64,000 nt of DNA from Dyadobacter beijingensis DSM 21582 (GTDB lineage Bacteria > Bacteroidota > Bacteroidia > Cytophagales > Spirosomataceae). The notes beneath the pieces are model-generated. The model saw only the letters and a list, made by a program, of their open reading frames with translations. It did not search any database and was not told the DNA's origin. Location: the NCBI RefSeq assembly GCF_000382205.1, contig NZ_KB907786.1:1240001-1304000 (forward strand), given 5' to 3'. The position numbers were made by a program, and so were the translations under genes. Shown here one piece after another: positions 34,569 through 43,102 of the stretch; the first letter of the stretch is position 1; each line of letters opens with the position of its first letter.

Positions 34569-36314
34569 ATGTCTGAAAAAGCCGATCCGGCCACTCCCAA
34601 GCAACCGGGCATATTCAGCCTCGTGGCTCCGTACAAAGGGTTGATCATCCTGCTGCTGCTATCCGCATTGCTCAGCAATGGCGTGAACCTGTGGCTGCCG
34701 AAACTGGTCGCCGACGGCATCGACGACTATACGCACCAACGCTTCGACCTGCATACGACACTCGTCGAATTCACCGCCGCCGTGATATTCGTGTTTGTAT
34801 TTGCCTACGTGCAAAGCATTATCCAGACCTACGCTTCCGAAAAAGTAGCTCGCGACCTGCGTACGCGGCTGTCGGACAAGATCTCGCGGCAAAGCCACGC
34901 ATTTATCGAGCATACTACCGCCGCCAAGCTCCTGACCAACCTCACGGGCGATATCGATTCCATTAAACTGTTCGTCTCGCAGGCGATCGTTGCCATCGTT
35001 TCTTCCATATTCATCATCCTGGGCGCCAGTGCATTGCTGCTGAGCATTAACTGGAAACTGGCATTAACGGTCCTGGCGATCATTCCCGTCATCGGCGGGA
35101 TGTTCGCGTTTACCCTGAAGAAGGTACGGTCGCTGTTCGTACAAAGCCGCGAGGTGATCGACTGGCTCAACAAGATCATCAACGAGAGTATCCTGGGCTC
35201 GGCGCTGATCCGCGTCGTGAACTCGCAGCAGCTGGAATATGCCAAATTTTTGGAGGCCAATACCAAAGCGAAAGGCTTCGGACTGGCTATCCTGAGCCTC
35301 TTTGCGGGGCTGATCCCCGTGGTAACGTTTACCGCCAACCTGTCCATGCTGACGATCCTCGTCCTGGGCGGGCATTTCGTGATCGAGGGCGATATGACGC
35401 TCGGAAGTTTTGCGGCATTCAACAGCTACCTCGCCATCCTGATATTCCCCATCCTCGTCATCGGTTTCATGAGCAATGTCATTGCGCAATCCACAGCCTC
35501 GTTTCAGCGCATTTCGGTCGTGCTGAATGCCGATGATCCGGTGGAAAAGGGCACTTCGAAGGCATTGCTGGAAGGGCGCATCGAACTGCGGAACGTAACG
35601 GTGCGCTACGGAGAGAAACCTGCTTTGAAGGATGTGAGCCTGGCAATCGGCGCCGGGTCACGCATTGCCGTTATCGGGCCTACGGCAGCGGGAAAAACGC
35701 AGCTGCTTTACCTGCTCACGGGCCTGAACCGCCCGCAGGAAGGCACCGTCGAATTCGACGGGTATCCGATCGACCATTACGACAGCGAGTCGTTCCACCG
35801 GCAGGTCGGTTTCGTGTTTCAGGACAGCATTATATTCAATATGAGTATCCGCGAAAACATCGCGTTCAGCACGACCGTCACGGACGAATCGCTGCAACGG
35901 GCGATCGATACCGCCGAGCTCACCGCATTTATCGAAACCTTGCCGGAAGGCCTGGATACCGTCGTTTCGGAGCGTGGGGCAAGCCTTTCGGGCGGGCAAA
36001 AACAGCGGATCATGCTCGCGCGGGCATTGGCGATGAACCCGAAAGTGCTGCTCCTGGATGATTTCACGGCACGCGTGGATACCCATACCGAAAAGAAAAT
36101 CCTGGCGAACGTGGAGCGGAATTACCCCGGCATTACACTCATTTCGGTGACCCAGAAAATCGCGGCGATCGAGCATTACGACCAGATTGCCGTGCTTATG
36201 GAAGGCGAGCTCATCGGCTGCGGCACCCACGAGGAACTGATGCAGACGAGCCCTGAGTACGTTCAGATTTACAATTCGCAACAAAGTACCAGCAACTATG
36301 AAGTACGATCTTAA
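34569..36314 (+). CDS. ABC exporter half-transporter, subunit with degenerate catalytic site
   Basis: A 581-residue half-transporter: six membrane helices (residues 20-310) fused to an ABC ATPase. Walker A GPTAAGKT is near residue 371 and the signature LSGGQ near 472. In the Walker B block LLLDDFTARVD, D498 stands where the catalytic Glu should be. In heterodimeric exporters (TM287/288, TmrAB type) such a subunit forms the non-hydrolysing site. The partner gene overlaps its 3' end by 17 bases. The pair points towards the polyketide operon and overlaps it at the far end. Confidence 0.93.
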   Translation: MSEKADPATPKQPGIFSLVAPYKGLIILLLLSALLSNGVNLWLPKLVADGIDDYTHQRFDLHTTLVEFTAAVIFVFVFAYVQSIIQTYASEKVARDLRTRLSDKISRQSHAFIEHTTAAKLLTNLTGDIDSIKLFVSQAIVAIVSSIFIILGASALLLSINWKLALTVLAIIPVIGGMFAFTLKKVRSLFVQSREVIDWLNKIINESILGSALIRVVNSQQLEYAKFLEANTKAKGFGLAILSLFAGLIPVVTFTANLSMLTILVLGGHFVIEGDMTLGSFAAFNSYLAILIFPILVIGFMSNVIAQSTASFQRISVVLNADDPVEKGTSKALLEGRIELRNVTVRYGEKPALKDVSLAIGAGSRIAVIGPTAAGKTQLLYLLTGLNRPQEGTVEFDGYPIDHYDSESFHRQVGFVFQDSIIFNMSIRENIAFSTTVTDESLQRAIDTAELTAFIETLPEGLDTVVSERGASLSGGQKQRIMLARALAMNPKVLLLDDFTARVDTHTEKKILANVERNYPGITLISVTQKIAAIEHYDQIAVLMEGELIGCGTHEELMQTSPEYVQIYNSQQSTSNYEVRS

Positions 36315-38055
36315 CAAACTTTCGGAGGAACAGCAGAAAACTTCCACCATGAAGGGGCTCGGAAAGTTGCTGACGCTGATCTCCCACGAACGCGGAAACC
36401 TCACGCTGGCGATAGGGGCCATTACGCTCAATACGGCCGTGAATTTGTTCGGGCCGTACCTGATCGGCCATGCGATAGACCGGTACGTGGTGACGAAGCA
36501 GTTCCACGGGCTGCTCGTTTTTGGCACCATTCTGCTGGCGATGTATTTGCTTGGACTTGCTACGGCCTACCAGCAAACCAAGCTGATGGGCGGGGTAGGG
36601 CAACGCCTGCTCTTTACGCTCAGAAATGCCATTTTCAACAAGTTACAGCAACTGCCGGTCGCGTTTTTTAACCAAAACAAGGCCGGTGACCTCATTTCGC
36701 GCGTCAACAATGATACCGATAAATTGAACCAGTTTTTCTCGCAATCGCTCATGCAGTTTATCGGGAGCATTTTCACGATGCTGGGGGCGGGGATATTTTT
36801 ATTGGTGATTAATGTCAAACTCGGCGGGGCAGCGCTGGCACCGGCTGTGGTGATCCTGATATTTACATTGGTACTATCGCCCTGGGTGAAGTCGGCCAAC
36901 GCTAAAAACCTGAAAAGCACGGGTGCATTGAGCGCGGAAATCCAGGAGAGTTTGAACAATTTCAAAGTCGTGATCGCCTTCAACCGCCGGGATTATTTCC
37001 GGCAGCGCTTCCAGGTGGCAAACCTCGATAATTACCGCACGGCCATCCGCGCAGGTCTGGCGAACAACATTTTTCTGCCTACATATTCCTTTTTTTCCAA
37101 TGTGGCGCAGCTGGTGGTGCTCACCTACGGCATTTACCTGATCAGCGTCGGCGAATTCAGCGTGGGGTTGCTCGTGAGTTACCTGGCCTACGCGGTGAAT
37201 TTTTACAACCCGCTACGGCAGCTGGCGGCATTGTGGGCGAGTTTCCAGGTGGCAATGGCCGGCTGGGACCGCATATCGCAAATCCTCGCGCTCGAAACCG
37301 ACCTCGTGCCACTCGCCGGGACCACGCACGACGCGGACGGCGCGTTGCTCGAATTCCGCGATGTACGTTTCGGCTACGACAGCCGCGAAATCCTGCACCA
37401 GGTCAATTTCAAACTTGAACGCGGCAAAACCTACGCACTCATCGGCCCGACCGGCGGCGGCAAAACCACCACGGCCTCGCTCATCGCCCGCCTGTACGAC
37501 CCGCGCGAAGGTACCGTCCTGCTCGACGGGCGCGATATCCGCACGTACACGCCCGAAGAGCGTACGCAGAAGATCGGTTTCATTTTGCAGGAGCCGTTCC
37601 TGTTTTCGGGCACGATCCGTGATAATATCCTGTACGGCAACGAGCAGTTGAAGGAGTATTCCAATGCAAAGCTGGAAGAGGTGATCCGCAGCGCTAACCT
37701 GGGCGAGATCCTCGCATTGTTCGAAGACGGCCTCGAAACAAAGGTATCCGCTACCGGCGACAGCACGAGTCTGGGCCAGAAGCAGCTCATCGCATTCATG
37801 CGGGCCGTTTTGCGCAGCCCCGAGCTTCTGATCCTCGACGAAGCCACGGCTAATATCGACACGGTGACAGAAAAGCTCCTCGGCGACATCCTGAAACAGC
37901 TCCCCGCCTCCACCACGCAGGTCATCATCGCCCACCGCCTCAACACGATCGAAAACGCCGACGAAATCTTCTTCGTCAACTCCGGCGAAGTAAACCGCGC
38001 CGGCTCGCTCGACGACGCGATGACGATGTTGCTGAAGGGGAATAGGGCTAGCTAG
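36298..38055 (+). CDS. ABC exporter half-transporter, partner subunit
   Basis: A 585-residue half-transporter with six helices (residues 45-330) and an ATPase domain. Walker A GPTGGGKTT and Walker B LLILDEATANID are canonical, with the catalytic E515. Its signature reads TSLGQ (residues 490-494) instead of LSGGQ. In a heterodimer this weak signature would face the degenerate Walker site of the other subunit, so one ATP site is consistently inactive and the other intact. Translation is coupled through the 17-base overlap. The last 8 bases overlap the convergent last gene of the biosynthetic operon, suggesting but not proving export of its product. Confidence 0.93.
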   Translation: MKYDLNKLSEEQQKTSTMKGLGKLLTLISHERGNLTLAIGAITLNTAVNLFGPYLIGHAIDRYVVTKQFHGLLVFGTILLAMYLLGLATAYQQTKLMGGVGQRLLFTLRNAIFNKLQQLPVAFFNQNKAGDLISRVNNDTDKLNQFFSQSLMQFIGSIFTMLGAGIFLLVINVKLGGAALAPAVVILIFTLVLSPWVKSANAKNLKSTGALSAEIQESLNNFKVVIAFNRRDYFRQRFQVANLDNYRTAIRAGLANNIFLPTYSFFSNVAQLVVLTYGIYLISVGEFSVGLLVSYLAYAVNFYNPLRQLAALWASFQVAMAGWDRISQILALETDLVPLAGTTHDADGALLEFRDVRFGYDSREILHQVNFKLERGKTYALIGPTGGGKTTTASLIARLYDPREGTVLLDGRDIRTYTPEERTQKIGFILQEPFLFSGTIRDNILYGNEQLKEYSNAKLEEVIRSANLGEILALFEDGLETKVSATGDSTSLGQKQLIAFMRAVLRSPELLILDEATANIDTVTEKLLGDILKQLPASTTQVIIAHRLNTIENADEIFFVNSGEVNRAGSLDDAMTMLLKGNRAS

Positions 38056-39322
38056 TCGCCACCGGGATATCCTGCAACAAAACCCACATCGCCTCCCGGC
38101 AGATCTTCTCCGCGTCGAGTTGGGGGAGAAAGCTTTCGTGCGAGCAGAAGGACAGGTTCATCCGGCCGTTGAACGTGCTTATTACCAGCGTGTTGGGGTT
38201 GCGCCAGGGGAACCCCACGGAGGGGCTGTGGATTGCCCTCACACGGAATGTGTTGTAAGAAGCCGGTATGTCGAGGACGCCCATGTTCGAGATGGTGATG
38301 TCGTGGCTGCCCTTCGTGGCGCGCATGTGCCGAAGGAGCGCGGGGGTGGAATTGTGGAAATATTCGGTGACGAATATCATTTCCGCCGCGTCGATTTTTC
38401 CGGTTTTTTCGACCAGCATTTGTTTCAGGTGCCGCGCTTCGTCCCAGAAGCGGGTTTGGCCGTCTTTGGGCGTGATCGACAATTCTACGATCGGCGCAAA
38501 TGCGAACAAATGGTCGCGGCCGATTTCGGGCAGGTACCGGCGGATATCGACCGGACTGATGACCTTGTTGCGCGATTCTTTACCTCTCACTGCATGGTGC
38601 GCCAGCAGCGATGCCGTGCACAATGCGGCCTGGACGGTCGTTTGTTCTTCCTTGCATTTGCTGACCAGCGCTGAAGTCGTTTCGCGGTCGAGCGTGTGGG
38701 TGAGATAGTAATATTTGCCGGTGCGGGCGACAGGCTGCGGATTAAGAACAAAAAACAGGCCTTTCGCCAGCCAGGAGAATGCTTTGCCTTTCCAATGGAT
38801 GATTTTATTGGTACTAATTTCCGTTGGCACAATCGATCCTGCCGATTGAAAACCTTCATAGGGCTGTAATTCCAGATCGGGATCGTCGAGCAGCGTGAGC
38901 AGTTCGCGCATGAGCGTCACGAACCCGGAGCCGTCGCAGACGCAATGCGGGCATACGAGCAAGAGGTTGGAGAGGGTGTCGGATTTCAGCCAGATGAGTC
39001 GTGCTGCCGGGTCTTTTTCCAGGTTGAATTGCCTGTGCCATTCGCGCAGACTTATTTCCTGCCACTGTATGTCGGATGTCCGCTCGATGATCTCGATCGG
39101 GATCTGTGAAATATCCGGATTGGTGACGAATGCCGGGACATTTTTCTCGTTTCGCTGCACATTCACGCGTAGTAATGGATGCCTGTTTTGTATTTTGACA
39201 AGCGCATTTGTCATTTGCTGGAAAGAAAAATTTCCTTCCAAAGTGGCTGCAAAAACGCAGTTGACCGCCGCCAGGCCGTCGGCGTACATGATTCGCTCCC
39301 CGACAATCATTTGTCTGTTCAT
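38048..39322 (-). CDS. Condensation/PapA-like acyltransferase 1 (last gene of the operon)
   Basis: A 424-residue enzyme of the chloramphenicol-acetyltransferase/condensation-domain superfamily, closest in style to PapA and alcohol acyltransferases. The catalytic HxxxD is HCVCD (H126, D130), followed by GSG. Later family blocks SPVDIRRYLPEIGRDHLF and SNMGVLDIPASY are shared with the two neighbours. It would move an acyl group from an ACP or CoA to a hydroxyl. The ATG at 39322 lies 1 base from the preceding stop; the longer frame to 39556 lies inside the neighbouring gene. Confidence 0.85.
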   Translation of the reverse strand: MNRQMIVGERIMYADGLAAVNCVFAATLEGNFSFQQMTNALVKIQNRHPLLRVNVQRNEKNVPAFVTNPDISQIPIEIIERTSDIQWQEISLREWHRQFNLEKDPAARLIWLKSDTLSNLLLVCPHCVCDGSGFVTLMRELLTLLDDPDLELQPYEGFQSAGSIVPTEISTNKIIHWKGKAFSWLAKGLFFVLNPQPVARTGKYYYLTHTLDRETTSALVSKCKEEQTTVQAALCTASLLAHHAVRGKESRNKVISPVDIRRYLPEIGRDHLFAFAPIVELSITPKDGQTRFWDEARHLKQMLVEKTGKIDAAEMIFVTEYFHNSTPALLRHMRATKGSHDITISNMGVLDIPASYNTFRVRAIHSPSVGFPWRNPNTLVISTFNGRMNLSFCSHESFLPQLDAEKICREAMWVLLQDIPVATS

Positions 39323-39323
39323 C

Positions 39324-40604
39324 TCAATCCGGAATGGTGATGGGTATGGGTTCCAATAATTGCTTGCTGAGTAATGCCATCGCCATGTCGGCGATTTGCC
39401 GGCTATCCATTTTGGCGAGATAGCCCTCTTCGGAGTGAAATGCGAAATCCATGCGCCCGCCGAATGTCGATACCGACACCTTCGACGGATTCCCCATCGG
39501 AAAACGCGAAAGCGGGCTGCGTACTTCGGTAACCCGCAAAGGGCCGTAGGTATCATTTAATGGAATACGGCCTATGTTGGCAAATGCGAAATCATGTCCT
39601 CCCTTTCCCGCTCTGGCATACCGGATGCTGCGCGGGTACAGCGGTACGAGGTATTCGCTGAAAAACAATAGTTTAGGCGCGTCGGTTTGCCCAATTTGTT
39701 TGTAGAGCTTCTCTTTCAGCGCGTTTGCCTGCACCCGGAAGCTGCCGGTGTCACCCGGCGTTTTTAACCCCGCCATCGACGGGAATGCAAACAAATGGTC
39801 GCGCGCGATTTCCGGTAAAAAGCGGCGCATATCCACCGACGAGAACATCCGTCCGCTCGTGCGCACGCTGCGTGCCCGTTCGAATGCACGCATGAACGCT
39901 AGGATCAGCGCGGCGTTGAGGTTAATGTCCTTTTGCTTGCAGGCGGCCAGCAATGCAGCTGTTTCATCTTCGCCGAGCTTCCAGCGGATGGTGTAGAACC
40001 GGTCTTTGACGACGGGTTTCATCCACGAAACCGCCAGCAGGAACAGGCTGGTAATGCCTGCGACCGCCTTTCCGGCCAGCCGGTTAAAGGCATTGCGGCG
40101 AATGGCATCCGGTACCAGCCGCTCGGGCGAAAAGGCCGCGTAGGGCCGAAGCTCGGTGAGCGGGTCGGCGAGGCATTCGAGCAGCTCGCGCATGAGCGTG
40201 ATGATGGACGTGGCGTCACCAATGCAGTGGTGGCAGACGAACAGCAGGTCCGAAATGCCGTGAGAGCGCAGCCATACGACGCGCGCAAGCGGTGTGTGCG
40301 GTTTATCAAACGGGGTGCCCCATTCGGTGTCGGTTTCGGCTAGCCAGGTATTTTCAGCATGCCTCTCCGTGACCCGCAGCGGAATGGGTGCGATCCCATC
40401 GTCGGTGATGTACCAGGGAATCCCGTGGGCGTCGGCTTCTACCGCGACACGCAGGAATGGGTGTTTTTGCTGGATTTTCTGCAATGCATTACGCACGTCG
40501 CCCTCTTCGAAATGCCCGGTTACCTGAACGGGGAACACGACGTTCACGGGTGTGTCCGCGCCCGCGTACATGGAAGCTTCCAGGAAACCCATTCTTCTTT
40601 TCAT
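39324..40604 (-). CDS. Condensation/PapA-like acyltransferase 2
   Basis: A 426-residue paralogue of its two neighbours, with the catalytic motif HHCIGDA placing His and Asp at residues 126 and 130 exactly as in the others. Shared blocks include SSVDMRRFLPEIARDHLFAF, FANIGRIPLNDTYG and GNPSKVSVSTFGGRMDF. Its ATG overlaps the stop of the upstream acyltransferase by 4 bases, so translation is coupled. A separate acyl acceptor position or acyl donor from its paralogues is the simplest reason to keep it; this is inference. Confidence 0.85.
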   Translation of the reverse strand: MKRRMGFLEASMYAGADTPVNVVFPVQVTGHFEEGDVRNALQKIQQKHPFLRVAVEADAHGIPWYITDDGIAPIPLRVTERHAENTWLAETDTEWGTPFDKPHTPLARVVWLRSHGISDLLFVCHHCIGDATSIITLMRELLECLADPLTELRPYAAFSPERLVPDAIRRNAFNRLAGKAVAGITSLFLLAVSWMKPVVKDRFYTIRWKLGEDETAALLAACKQKDINLNAALILAFMRAFERARSVRTSGRMFSSVDMRRFLPEIARDHLFAFPSMAGLKTPGDTGSFRVQANALKEKLYKQIGQTDAPKLLFFSEYLVPLYPRSIRYARAGKGGHDFAFANIGRIPLNDTYGPLRVTEVRSPLSRFPMGNPSKVSVSTFGGRMDFAFHSEEGYLAKMDSRQIADMAMALLSKQLLEPIPITIPD

Positions 40605-41896
40605 AAACGCACGGGGTCGGGCTCGGTAACGGTTTCAAAGAGGATTTTCATCGCTATGTCGCGGATTTGCAGGGCCGTTTCGCGCGGGAGAAATTGCTCG
40701 TTGGAGACAAATGAAAAATCCATTTGTCCGCCGAAAGTGGTGGTAATGATCGTATTAGGGTTTGCGAACGGGCCGATGACCGTGGGGCTGTAAATCGTAT
40801 CGACCCTGAAATGCCGGTATTGGGCCGGAATATCGAGCTTGCCCATGTTGGAAAACATGAAGTCGTTGCCCACCTTGGCATAGGTCAGAAACCGGCGGAG
40901 CTTGTGCACAGAGCCGTGCGAAGCCTCCATGATCATCGTAAATTCATACGGGTTCAGCTTGGCCATTTGTGCGGAAACGTGTGTTTGTAATGTTTTCGCT
41001 TTTTCCCAGAAACTGTTTCCGATCGATTGCGCGAGCCCGATATTCAATGCAAGGCCGTAGGAAAAGAGCATATCGCGCTTCACTTCGGGCATGTACCGGC
41101 GAATATCCACCGGGCAGGTGGCCTTACCATGCGCCCCGGCGCCGTTGACAGTTTTGAATGCTTCCAGCAAGGCCAGCCCGATAGCGGTATTGACCGTCAC
41201 TCCTTCTTTTTTACAATAGCCAAAAAGGGCCTTCGACCGCTCCGCATCCAGTTTCCAGTTGATCAGATAGTCGGTTGCGCGCGGTGCCGGTTTTGTTTTG
41301 GTTGAAATAAACAATGAGCCCAGGGAAAGCCCGGCATGTACGAGGGCGGCAGATAGCCTTGCCTTGAAACGGTTTCGGCGGCTGTTCAGGATTTCGGCGG
41401 GTACCAGCTCGCTGATGCTTTGGAACGCGGGTGCTTTGCCGATGTCGGCCTGTGGGTCGTCGAGCAATGCCAGCAGATCGGTGAGGAGCGCCACGCCAGA
41501 GCCGCCGTCGCACATGCAATGGTGGAAGGCCATGATGAGGTCCGAGACCCGATCCGAGCGCAGCCAGGCAATGCGCAGCAGGGGGCCATTGGCTATATCA
41601 AACGACTTGCCGAGTTCATGAACGGTTTCATGGTTCCAATCCTCGTCGCCGGTCCTTTCTATGATCCGCAGCGGGATGGCGGGGCGGGCCATTGGCATGT
41701 GGAAATAGGGCCTTCCGTGCGCATCGATGCCGATTGCCGTACGCAGCATCGCGTACTTTTCCTGCAAGCGGGCCAATGCGGCCGTCAGTTGTCCGGCGTC
41801 GAGATCGCCAGTGATTTTCAGTGCATAAACGCCATGAAATGGCTCCGAACCGTCGCCGAACAGCACTCTTTCCAGGAAAAGCAGGTTGCGTTTCAT
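40601..41896 (-). CDS. Condensation/PapA-like acyltransferase 3
   Basis: A 431-residue member of the same trio. HHCMCDGGSG gives H126 and D130, and CPVDIRRYMPEVKRDMLFSY, FSNMGKLDIPAQYRHFRV and FANPNTIITTTFGGQMDFSF match the shared blocks. An intact catalytic His argues that it is active. No adenylation or peptidyl-carrier domains occur nearby, so a peptide-bond-forming role is unlikely and ester formation on a sugar or lipid hydroxyl is favoured. It starts 3 bases after the glycosyltransferase stop. Confidence 0.85.
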   Translation of the reverse strand: MKRNLLFLERVLFGDGSEPFHGVYALKITGDLDAGQLTAALARLQEKYAMLRTAIGIDAHGRPYFHMPMARPAIPLRIIERTGDEDWNHETVHELGKSFDIANGPLLRIAWLRSDRVSDLIMAFHHCMCDGGSGVALLTDLLALLDDPQADIGKAPAFQSISELVPAEILNSRRNRFKARLSAALVHAGLSLGSLFISTKTKPAPRATDYLINWKLDAERSKALFGYCKKEGVTVNTAIGLALLEAFKTVNGAGAHGKATCPVDIRRYMPEVKRDMLFSYGLALNIGLAQSIGNSFWEKAKTLQTHVSAQMAKLNPYEFTMIMEASHGSVHKLRRFLTYAKVGNDFMFSNMGKLDIPAQYRHFRVDTIYSPTVIGPFANPNTIITTTFGGQMDFSFVSNEQFLPRETALQIRDIAMKILFETVTEPDPVRL

Positions 41897-41899
41897 CGG

Positions 41900-43102
41900 T
41901 CAGGCATTTTCGGTGACGGTGTGACTGAGCGCGAAATCTTCCAGGAGCGAAACGGCCTTCGCATTGCCGCCGGCCCGGGTGAAGGTATCGCGGATATGCT
42001 GCGCCGCGAGGCGGTATTTCGGGTTTTCGAGCAGTTCCTGCATGGCGTTCTGCACATCGGCCACGCGCAGGCGCTTGTACCGGACTTTGATGCCGCAACC
42101 CGCATTTTCGATCAGCGCGGCGGTATGGAAATGGTCGTATGCAATGGGCGTGATAAGCATCGGCAGGCCGTTCATAAACGTGTCGTTCACCGTATTGAAC
42201 CCGCCGTGGCAGATCACCGCATCCATTTTGGGAATAATATCGGCCTGGGGCACAAAGCCTTGCACGATAAAGTTCTCCGGCCATTCGTCGATCACCGACG
42301 GGTCGGTAGCAGCCACGATCGTGATCGGCCCATTGCCGAATGCCTCGATGAGTTTGAGAAAAAATTCTTTGCGAATATCGACGAGCAAGGTGCCCAGCGA
42401 GACAAATACCTTCGGGCCGGTGGCTTTTTCAAGCTTTTTCCAGTCGAACGGCGTGTCGTTGGGGCGGCCTTTGACGGGGCCTACGAACTTCATATGCGGG
42501 TCGGGGTAGGGAAAACCGGCAAATTCCTTCGAAGTGAAGACGATGTTCATCTGGTGCGAATGGATCACGAACTCGTCGGTATAAATGCCGAGCCCGCGTT
42601 GCAGGCCCTGGATGAGGTTCTGCTGCCATTCAAATATTTTCGGCGCCGAATTAGCCGTGTCGCCCATCACGTCGGGCGGTACGGGCGTGGTGGTCACGCA
42701 CGGAATGCCTTTGAGGTGGGCCGCCAGCGCGCCAGCGAAGGTAATGCAGTCGTTAACGATCACATCCGGCTGGAAATCTTCGGTCACCCGCATCACGCCC
42801 GGTACCATGATCCGCGCGAAGGGGATGTAGGTTTCTTCCAAAGCGAGTTTCATCACTTCCGGGCCGGAAAGCGACGGGCCGTCGTCCTGGCGTTTGAGGA
42901 TGCGCGCGATTTCGTCCTGGTGTGGCGCGAGTTCGGCTTCGGGCAGAATGTAGCGCCCGCCGTCGGGAATGTGCCTGTCGGCGAGGGGAACGAGGCCTGT
43001 CCAGGCCACTTCATGGCCGTTGGCGAGCAGGCTGGCCCCCACGCTCAGGGTGGGGCTGATATGTCCGAAAAAAGGAGGTACTACAAATAGAAATCTAGCC
43101 AT
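41900..43102 (-). CDS. GT1-type glycosyltransferase B (UGT/MGT-like)
   Basis: A 400-residue GT-B-fold enzyme. The N-terminal acceptor half starts MARFLFVVPPFFGHISPTLS. The C-terminal donor half carries VFVSLGTLL, GFVPQADIIPKMDAVICHGG and FNTVNDTFMNGLPMLITPIA, the nucleotide-sugar signature of macrolide and carotenoid glycosyltransferases. The ATG at 43102 overlaps the previous gene's stop by 8 bases; the frame to 43216 is inside that gene. It would add one sugar to a hydroxyl or carboxyl of a lipophilic acceptor in the cytoplasm. Confidence 0.9.
   Translation of the reverse strand: MARFLFVVPPFFGHISPTLSVGASLLANGHEVAWTGLVPLADRHIPDGGRYILPEAELAPHQDEIARILKRQDDGPSLSGPEVMKLALEETYIPFARIMVPGVMRVTEDFQPDVIVNDCITFAGALAAHLKGIPCVTTTPVPPDVMGDTANSAPKIFEWQQNLIQGLQRGLGIYTDEFVIHSHQMNIVFTSKEFAGFPYPDPHMKFVGPVKGRPNDTPFDWKKLEKATGPKVFVSLGTLLVDIRKEFFLKLIEAFGNGPITIVAATDPSVIDEWPENFIVQGFVPQADIIPKMDAVICHGGFNTVNDTFMNGLPMLITPIAYDHFHTAALIENAGCGIKVRYKRLRVADVQNAMQELLENPKYRLAAQHIRDTFTRAGGNAKAVSLLEDFALSHTVTENA

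Noticed and set aside
38048-41896. Interpretation of the three acyltransferases as non-ribosomal peptide condensation enzymes
   Set aside because: No adenylation or peptidyl-carrier domains occur in the window; stand-alone size and context fit ester-forming acyltransferases better.
41420-43090. Long open frame (556 codons) on the plus strand opposite the glycosyltransferase genes
   Set aside because: It is antisense to a gene with clear GT1 motifs; its translation is rich in His, Arg and Gly and lacks any family pattern. High GC makes such shadow frames common here (also 2306-3499, 27049-28356 and 31396-32805).
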